From: Pochonia chlamydosporia 170
Lineage: Eukaryota > Ascomycota > Sordariomycetes > Hypocreales > Clavicipitaceae
DNA length: 64,000 nucleotides
Reading direction: 5' to 3'
Assembly: GCF_001653235.2 (NCBI RefSeq)
Contig: NC_035790.1
Location: 3,720,001 to 3,784,000 of the forward strand
The translations under genes and the position numbers were made by a program. Below are positions 55,971 through 64,000 of this stretch, in pieces; position 1 is the stretch's first letter; each line of letters begins with the position of its first letter. The notes under the pieces are model-generated. The model did no database searches and had not been told where the DNA came from. It saw only the letters and a program-made list of their open reading frames with translations.

Positions 55971-57926
55971 ATGGACTTCAGTAAACTCTCCATTAGTGAT
56001 CGCAAAATTATCGTCGGCATCGACTTTGGCACCACATACTCGGGCGTAGCATGGGCAGAGACCCAACGCGCAGATAGACGAACAGCAATCACAGCATGGC
56101 CGATAAGCAAGCACTCTCGTGAGGGAGAATCCTCCGACAAAGTTCCCACCAAGCTTCGCTACGCAGGTGACGATGTACAATGGGGGTTTTCCATCCCCGT
56201 CACTGCTCCCCAGGACGAAGTCCTCGAGTGGTTTAAACTGTTAGTCCTCAACCAACAATCACACAGAATTCACACCATAAAATAAACAAGGGACAAGTAA
56301 AAAGAAATCTAACCCTCGTCAAACAGTGACCTCGACCCGTCCCTCCAAAGTATAGGCCAAGCCATCACATCAGACTCCTCCCGCGGCGGCCGAAACGCAG
56401 AACACCTCGTCACAGACTACATGTCCGCCCTAGGCGAGCACCTCAACTACACTCTCCGCGAGAAACTCGGCGACAGCGTAGTGAAAAACACACCCCTAGA
56501 ATTTGTCGTCACAGTCCCGGCTATATGGAGCGACCTCGCCAAGGATAAAACCCGACGAGCGTGCCTCAAGGCCACTGGGTTGTCGGCCTCCAGCGCACCC
56601 ATCCACCTGATTTCCGAGCCAGAAGCAGCTGCCATATACGCCCTGCACGGAATGGACCCTCACGGCTTGGAACTCAACGACACGATTGTAGTTGTTGACG
56701 CGGGCGGCGGCACAGTCGACCTCATCTCCTACACCATCACGAAGCTTCGTCCCATTCTGCAGGTTCAAGAAGCGGCGCCGGGGTCCGGAGCCCTCTGCGG
56801 CTCAACATTCTTAAACATGCGGTTCGCAAAGTTTCTCAAGTCGAAACTCGGCAAGGAGGAAGGCTTTGACGACGAAATCCTCGCAGAAGCAATGGAAGTG
56901 TTTGAGAAAAAGGTACTATCCCCTCCCAACAACAGAGTCACAAACTAACAAACCAAGGTCAAACGTCAATACACACTCGCCATGCACCCCGACGAAACAT
57001 TCACCATCCCCGTCGGCGGCCTCGCCAACAACAAAACCCTAGGCATCACGCGCGGCCGCTACGCCCTCAAAGCAGCCGACCTCCAAACCATCTTCGAGCC
57101 CGTCGTCCTCGAAGTCATCCGCCTGGTCAACGACCAAATCACCACGTCCAAAGTCCCCATCAAGGCGGTCCTCCTGGTCGGCGGCTTCGGCGCAAGCAAC
57201 TACCTCAAGGAACGACTGCGCAACTCCCTCGACCGGAACATCCAGATCATGCAGCCGCCCAATGCGTGGCAGGCCGTCGTGCAGGGCGCCGTGATGAAGG
57301 GCCTCGCCAACAGTCTCCCGGACACGGCGTACGTGGAGATCAAGAACCGCAAGGCGAGGAAGCACTACGGGACGGAGTGGCGGACCAGGTATGACGAAAG
57401 TATGCATGGACACTTGGCGCATAAGAAGCACTGGGATGGACTGGAGGGCTGCTATAAAGTGTATGCCATGGAGTGGTTTATTCAACGGGTGAGTTTGTCG
57501 TGGTGTTGGGGGAGAGTGGTGAAACTGACTGGTTGTAGGGCGATGCTGTTTCGGAGAATGAGCCGTTTTCCACGCCGTTTGTGTGGACTGGCCTTGTTAG
57601 TCAGGGGCGTATTCGTAAGATCAAGATGGAGATTTATTGTGATAGGACGCTGCGGGAGGCACCGGTTGCAAGGGACGATAATGTCCAGATGCTGTCCAAG
57701 GTTGAGGCGGATGTTAGCCATATCCCGGAGCATTTGCTGAATCGGAGGCAGGGCTCGGATGGGCAGTGGTATTATGAGTTGAGTTGTAAGATTGAGGCGG
57801 TGTATTTGTCCGCGTCGACGACTTATACGCTTTTGTATAACAGTATGTGTGACTTCATATGTTTTGGAAAGTTACTAACGGTGTACAGATCAACGATATA
57901 ATACTGTTACGTGCGAATACGTGTAG
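55971..57926 (+). CDS. Hsp70-like ATPase (HSPA12-type, fungal)
   Basis: Five exons: 55971-56239, 56327-56912, 56958-57488, 57539-57842 and 57889-57926; 575 aa. The actin-fold ATPase motifs are present: VGIDFGTTYSG at 15-25 (phosphate 1), VVVDAGGGTVDL with DAGGGT at 214-219 (phosphate 2) and LVGGFGASNYL (adenosine motif). The C-terminal part does not resemble the canonical Hsp70 substrate domain. This divergent class is expanded in filamentous ascomycetes; many are linked to stress or to heterokaryon-type gene clusters, but no function is shown for this one. The last exon is only 38 nt (QRYNTVTCEYV) and is needed to avoid an in-intron stop. No signal peptide. It is convergent with the DOCK gene. 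Confidence 0.9.
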
Positions 57927-58318
57927 GGTTTGACTTACAGGTGCTTTTTATATTGGATGTATATACGCTTAGTTAGACTTGATACCTCGTTGCCAATACA
58001 GAAACGCTGATATTTTATATATATGAAACGAAAGAAAAAAAGGTCTCGTCATTGATTCAGAATTATACACATTGCCATGCAGTGGTATCCAGAACACCTA
58101 GCATAGATCCCTCACTTGTACAAAGAAAAGAAGCAAATAGTCAACAGTGGTATCAACCCCCCTCGTTCCAAATCAATCCCCTTTGTACATGGCCTCCTCT
58201 TCGGTTCGGCGCCAAATTACTTTTATACATTGTGAAGCTTTGCGTCGCCAGACTCGCAACATCCCGTTCTTTCAATTCCGCCACTTTTGCTGTAAAACTC
58301 TTGTCCAAGGCAGTGCTG
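57927..58318. other. Intergenic between convergent genes
   Basis: 392 bp with a TATATA-rich part near 58010-58025. Likely terminators of the Hsp70-like and DOCK genes. Confidence 0.5.
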
Positions 58319-61300
58319 CTACTCTTCGTCAACACTGCCCATTACGCCTCCCGACTTGTTACTCTTGATTCCCATCTTGAAGAGACTTAGTCTCTTCCTG
58401 ACGCTTCCCGTTCTCTTGACAGGTGGAATCTCTGCTTCCGTCACATGCTCGTCAATGCTACTCTTTCTGTCGAAGCTGCCTTTGCTGGCTGAACTGCCTC
58501 GTCTTCCCATGCCGCTTGGATTATCTTGCAGGCCGTCGTCCATCGACTGCGACTTGAAAATGCTCTGTCGGCGAGCTCCTTTACCAAAGCTTCGGCTCCG
58601 TCGGTGCGACGCCTTGGACTCTGGGCTTCCATTAACAGTTACTGTTTCAGCCTGCTGATCAGTTTCTGGTTGTTGTTGTTGTTGTTGTTGATGCTGTTGT
58701 TTCCGTCCAGGCAAGAAACTCAGTCGGGCACTACGCTGTCGCAGAGATACCTGGCGCACAATGGACGTTTCCTCAACCTTGGTGCCATTTAATGGGGCGG
58801 CAATGTTCGTCCACTGTGGAGGGGTTTGGTCGAGTGGTGGAAAGGTGCCTCGGAAAGCTGTGGACGGAGTTGATACTGTCTCGCGGGGGGTTGGAGGAGG
58901 AGGGGCAAATAGTGCAATCTCGGGCTCATATGCGACTTCGAAAACTGGCTGTATGTTAGACGACATCCAATTCATTCCAAAAAGAAAGGGCGTTATGACT
59001 CACATCGTTGGAGTTCTTCTTGTTTCTGACACAGCACTGGGTTGTTGCTTCTCGCAAAGAGGGCCAACACTCTCTTGATCATAATAGCATGGTCCACAAG
59101 TGCCATCTTGATTGCAGTATCCTGAGGCTCCAGCTCGGCCTCGTCTTCATCCTCATCCTCGTCCTCCTCATCAGGCTCAGGCAGTAGCTTGCGATAACAC
59201 ATGACACTTTGTTCGGACATAGGATTCACAGAAATAGAAATCGCGTCAAGAAGAAGCTGGCCAACCTCCTCTTCTCCGTCCGAAAGGCGGCGTTCCAGAG
59301 CCGTCATCTCCTGCGTCTTCCGCACGATGCGCTCCAAGGCGGTTTCACGAGCATCGAGTCTGATTTCGTGAGCCTCAATAATCTCACTGCGGCGCAGGAT
59401 GGTTGGGAAAGGCTCGGCCGTGACAAAGAGGGTCTTTTCCGCATAGTGGTTCTCCACTGCACCAGACGTGCTACGTTTGGTCGTAAAAGAAAAGCTCTGC
59501 GGGTGCGAAGACACCAAGAAATCGCGAATGACTTGAGGCACGCGTGCTCTTTGAAATACTTGGTGAGACAGGTCGCGGTGTGGCGTTACCACAGAAACCA
59601 TCAAAAATTGTCCTTCGACCTCATCAACATGCCCAGATGTCACAATCTGTGCAGATGGATATTGTTCCTGCATTCGGTCGGTAAAAGCCGCCGCCCGTTC
59701 TGTGGGGGCTCCTTCATAAATGAACTCCTTATCCCGGATGCCAGATGGGAAACCCAGACCCTTGTATACAACTTTGAAGTATCTCGGAATCAACTTTTCG
59801 CTCTTAGAGATGGTCTCGTAAATGGTGGCAATGGCACGTTCCGTCCTCGCGAGCTTGGCAAAGTCGAAAATATTGGTCTCGTATTGACTCTGCAGTTCCT
59901 TGTATGCAGTCAAGGCGTTACTCCACGACTCGCCATCCTCGAAATGCTTAATCATGTCAAAATAGATCTTCTCCTTGCGTTCAAACTGCGTCTGTGCTGG
60001 GAACTCTGGCTCTGCCAAAGCTTTTACTTGTCTGGTTGGGTCCCAGTCATAAAGATCCGCATGAAGGCGCAACGCAAGACCAGCTTCGGCATGATTGCGG
60101 CTCTCGGCCTGTAGCCTTGCAAGCTGATGGACGTAGCGCACAAAAATTTCCTCCTTTTGCATGTCGCGGAGGAATTCCATCAGTCTCAGACGATTGATGA
60201 TGCTAGTTGCCTCGCCATTGCCTTCGCCTCCATGAACGGCAACCAACAAATCGAGGAACTCGTCCAGCGTGCCCACGAGCTCCCGAACTGCAGTGTACAG
60301 TGGCTCGTTTGGAATTTCAGACAGGAGGTCAAAGCGCTCCAGCAGCTCGCCGATAAACAACTTCTGCAAGATGCTCTCCGTAAGTGGCTTCGACTTGAAA
60401 AATTGATCCAAGCTGTCAATCATCTCTGTCTGAATGACGGTCAAGTCCTCACTCAGAGTCCATTCGCTAACAATCATCGTTTGCAAAACTTCAACTGCCA
60501 TCCGCCGCAGACCCTCGTGGACGCTTAAACATAACTCGACAATCGGCCCAACCAATGCTGGAACGTATTGTACTTGGTATCCTCCAATCTTGGCCAGTCC
60601 GTACCGGTTACGTTCTTCAGGGGTCGTTTCCCAGCCAATTGCTTCCCACGTTGTTCGCAAAAGCTCGGCGCCGTGTTCTCTCACATCACCAGCGATTTTC
60701 CAGACCGCCCTTCTCTTCTGCTCTGGGAAAGTTTCTAATGCCAGGGACGTGCTGCCAACCAACTTCAGAAGTGTCGTGAAAAACAGTTTCCACAGCTCCA
60801 TACTGAACGTCTCTGCCTCGTCAGGATCCGGTAAGAACGACTCAAGCATGAGCGTTGCGACGTATTGCAGGGTGCGCATAGTTGACTTGTGATGATAAAT
60901 ATGCAGACTTAGCCAACCGGCAGGGAACGCTTCGCCGGAGAGGATGCTCATATGCACTCGCAGCAAGTTCTCCAGAATGGTTGCCAGGTCATCTTCCGCC
61001 GCCAACTCGAGCTGCATCCCAGCGGAGGAACTAGAAATCGCGGACAGAATTGCTGAGAGCTCTGCCAGGCTTTCGTCAAACGTGAGATCAGCAGAGACAG
61101 GCTTCGACGGGAATGGATAAGCAGATGGGAAGAGGAAAGAGAGCCGATTTCGGGGCTTCGGTGGTGACGACAATAGTGACAGATACGAGTCGATTATCCT
61201 CGGGATGTGGTCCGGGATTTCGGGGCCCAAATGGTCGACCTGGCTCGCAATCACGGAGCAGCACAGACGGACCTGCTCGCGCCACTGTTCTGTGACTTCT

Positions 61301-64000
61301 TCTGCGTGACCCCAATGTGGCGAAATCCAGCGAACTGTGTTTGCGCTCAAGGCGGCCTTCTGATCCGGATGCGCAAAAAGGTCCAGCTTGGAGTAGTTGA
61401 TGATGAGAACCAGCTTATACAATATCAGTTTGCCCTTGACTTGGGTGCAAGAGTCCATAAAGTCAATTGCAATGTGAAGAATCTCCTCGGTGTCTAGCAA
61501 GCCCGTAAGCTCCGGCAGCCAGGTGTGGAAGTGTTGCACGGCCAAGGTTTGACTACCAACAAGGACAGGGGCAGGATTTCGCATCATGCTGTCGAGAGCC
61601 TTGAAAATGGAGCGAAGTTGTCGGGTGAATCCTTGCGGCGAGGATGTGATTCCGATGCCAGCTTCCTTGAGCTTTTGTTGTTTTCGAGCATGCGTAATGA
61701 ATTTCAAAATATGTCTGACAACCTTGAATGTAGACCGAAGATTTCGAGCCGTCTGGGGTTCAGTTGGCTTCTCCAGCAATCGAGTGAATGATCTGACGAG
61801 TCCTGAAGTGGCAAAGGGATACTTAAACTGAGATTCCGCATATTGGTCAACTAATGGACCCAGATTGAAACGACGGTCATGGACAATGCCCAGAACTCTA
61901 ACCAATGCAGTAAAGACCAAATCTTCAAACTCATTGTTTCCAGAGTGCTGGACGAGAATTCCGAATAGTCCATCAAGTACATCGCTGAGTAGTTTGACAA
62001 CCTCGATTTCAGGAACAAACATTAATTGTCGTAGGACCGCGGCAACTTCTTCTTCGGGCAGGTCCTTCCACTTCACCAGGCCCAGAATGATTCTATCCTG
62101 GGAAAACCGCGTGCTGCAAAGGAAGGTATTGACGTGTAACACAGCCAGAGGACCGGTTACATTCTCGGAGTGTTCATCTCTCCCCCGGGGTGCCCACGGG
62201 ACAGACAAATACCCTCCCCTGCCAGTTGGGCCAGCCTGTGCTGTGGACGTATTTTCATCTATCTTATAGAGAAGTAGTCCATGGCGGCCGTCTCGCATGA
62301 AAGCCTGTCTATCCCACAACGGCATGTGAGCAACAGCAAAAGGTGGCCCTGGCACATCACACAAGAACATGACCACATGAGCTGTGGATGCATCAGTCGG
62401 TGACAGGGCGAGCCGGAGTGTCTGGTTCCAAGCTTCTCCACGTTCTGCGGCTGTAGACCTGAATGTTGTCATCGGCTCCTTATTGGAGCCAGTAAATATG
62501 CAGTTTTCTAGTCTCTGTCCCGAAGGTGCGCGAACCTCTACCGTGACCTGAAAATTGTTGCCTTGAATGCCAGAGGGCATGGTAGTAGCACTTCCTCCGT
62601 ATCGAGACAACAAATGTTGGCGTGCCAAAGAGGCAGAGTTGAGTGTGAGATAGATGTCGGACCTTGGTTTCGTTGGGGCTCCGGAAAATCCCATTCTATT
62701 CGTTTTACAAACGCCGGATAAAAGTGTTGGCGTGGCTTTGATTAGAGTATCGGCGTCGGGGTGATCAAACGCTTGTAGCGAGACTTGTAGTCGTTCCCCT
62801 CTGCGTGATCTTTCGTACCGTCCATTCGCATTATCCATGAGCTCCAGAATCAGGGGATCAAAGTCATCGCCCATGTCCCTCTCCGTCGATGCTCGACTAT
62901 TGTTAGGTGACCAGATGTTGAGGACCTGCTCAACCTCGTCGTTCTGCTTCATTATTGCGTTCACCTTCAAAATGCCGACTCCAACGGTACGTTGCACAGT
63001 TTGGGATGCTTCCGGGACACCTCCACCGTTCTTTGAACTGGCCGTACTAGGAGGACCATACCCGTCTGATGTTGTCACCGGTCGTTCGCCTTGTTGCTCA
63101 GATAGTGCATCCATCTTGGGGAGGATTGAGCCTCTCGAAAATGTAGAGCGCCCGGTCTTGCTACCCCACATCAAACTTCGCCTGGTGGATTTCGATATGC
63201 TTGAGGAAGAGGTTTTTGAGTTTTCTCTCGAAAAGGTGCTTTCCGAGCCGGTGCCGGATCTTGAGAGTGGTTTGTGGGGTAAAATCTGCTGCGAAGCGAG
63301 GACTTTGACTACCAGATACAGATCAGACTCGGCAGATGGCGAGTCCCCAATATCCTGGGAGGAGAGGTCGATGAAAAGGGTCCGGCTCGAGGCATCCTGG
63401 CCAATGCCACCAATTATACCGCCAGCTGGGATGTCGACGGTGAATGACTCTGACAAAGTGGCTAATTTCTCGTAACGCGGCTTCGTGACAAGAAACACAG
63501 CCAAAGTTGTGGCTTCAGAAGAGGATCCAGCAAAGCCTTTGACATCGAGGAGCAAGTGGTGCAGGCTGGTCAGTTCCACGGCTGGCTGAGGCGGCTCATT
63601 CAGAAGGGTCATGACGGACTGCAGCCGAGTTACCTCGACAACAGAATCATCCCCTGTTAGTATGCGTCCACGCTCAGCTGGATCGCGGACAATAACCTCG
63701 CCTCCACAGAGCTTGTTCACGCGCACCAGGTCCCACACCGTCTTCTCCCGTAACCGGTCGTACTCGTGGGATGTGAGAACATTGTACAAGAACTGCTGTC
63801 GGTTGAGGTTGAGGCTAGTAATGAGCTTCGAGAGCTTGTCTAGGTCCCCATACTGTCTAGAGAGCAGCAGCTCGTGAAGGTTCTTTGAGTGCCATTCTCT
63901 CAGACACGACGCGATCTCGTCGATTAAAGGCTCCTCGGCAGATGTCGGTGTTTCGTCGCCAATCTTAAGCATGGGAACCGGGGCAGCTGGTTTTGGCGCG
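58319..64000 (-). CDS. DOCK-family Rho/Rac guanine nucleotide exchange factor, partial at 5' end
   Basis: Minus strand, partial: the frame is open to the right edge (codons from 63999), so the N-terminus lies outside. Exons 63999-59004 and 58944-58319, about 1873 aa visible. The intron uses acceptor CAGCCAG at 58945; the nearer AG would give a stop. A DHR-1 (C2-like) region is seen around DIYLTLNSASLARQHLL and GNNFQVTVEVRAPSGQ, and the C-terminal DHR-2 GEF region around QLARLQAESRNHAEAGLALRLHADLYDW and FKVVYKGLGFPSGIRDKEFIYEG. DOCK proteins bind phosphoinositides through DHR-1 and load GTP on Rac/Cdc42 through DHR-2, acting in polarity and hyphal growth; yeast Dck1 is the relative. The tail is Ser/Arg/Pro-rich with a polyglutamine run and an acidic EDEDEDEDEAELE run lies before it. 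Confidence 0.92.
58660..58705 (-). repeat. CAA/CAG trinucleotide repeat coding polyglutamine in the DOCK tail
   Basis: A run of GTTGTT on the plus strand encodes QQHQQQQQQQ in the Ser/Pro-rich C-terminal tail. Length may vary between strains. Confidence 0.8.

Noticed and set aside
59209..60114. 301-codon plus frame opposite the DOCK gene
   Set aside because: Antisense shadow; no family resemblance while the minus strand is a clear DOCK protein.

Overview
This 64 kb window is nuclear DNA of a filamentous ascomycete (Pezizomycotina). I infer Sordariomycetes, probably Hypocreales, but no marker in the window proves the order. The support is short introns (44 to about 131 nt) with GTRNGT donors and CTRAC/CTAAC branch sites just before the AG, spaced protein-coding genes on both strands, and typical fungal families: eqolisin peptidase, Egh16-like secreted protein, Zn2Cys6 factor, DUF3425 regulator, fungal DOCK protein. 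I see no tRNA, rRNA, CRISPR array or intact transposon. Gene models were built by hand from open frames, splice signals and phase.

Left third (1-23 kb): F-box protein; secreted glutamic (G1) peptidase; alpha/beta hydrolase; old yellow enzyme; five-exon Zn2Cys6 transcription factor; ERG3-type sterol C-5 desaturase; MFS sugar transporter with a long N-terminus and about 2.5 kb of non-coding DNA upstream. Then comes a compact housekeeping block: small LYR-like protein, frataxin, AP-3 sigma subunit and a small membrane protein likely of mitochondria.

Middle (23-45 kb): cytosolic leucyl-tRNA synthetase, then a 4.75 kb stretch without recognisable genes, a small GPI-anchored-type surface protein in two short exons, diphthamide protein DPH3, a peroxisomal ABCD half-transporter, a gene broken by a 16-bp tandem duplication, a serine hydrolase whose start codon lies in a 12-bp hairpin, a divergent SDR/DUF3425 pair, an F-box-like protein and argininosuccinate synthase. 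LeuRS and ARG1 each carry a perfect TGACTCA (CPC1/Gcn4) box upstream, consistent with cross-pathway control.

Right end (45-64 kb): a small secreted Ala/Gly-rich protein, an Egh16/MAS3-like secreted protein, an RBR (RING-IBR-RING) ubiquitin ligase, a coiled-coil protein, an Hsp70-like ATPase and a DOCK-family Rho GEF that runs off the right edge.

The most striking observation is the RBR ligase (50255-52520, minus). After a 14-nt microexon carrying the presumed catalytic cysteine codon there are two alternative last exons in the same phase. Each encodes a complete but different second half of RING2 with its own stop. The same gene has a +1 frame break in a C9 run inside RING1, and retention of its 44-nt intron would cancel that break. 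Other points for follow-up are the duplication-broken gene at 37.6 kb, the start-codon hairpin at 38.8 kb and several stop-free introns of length 3n.
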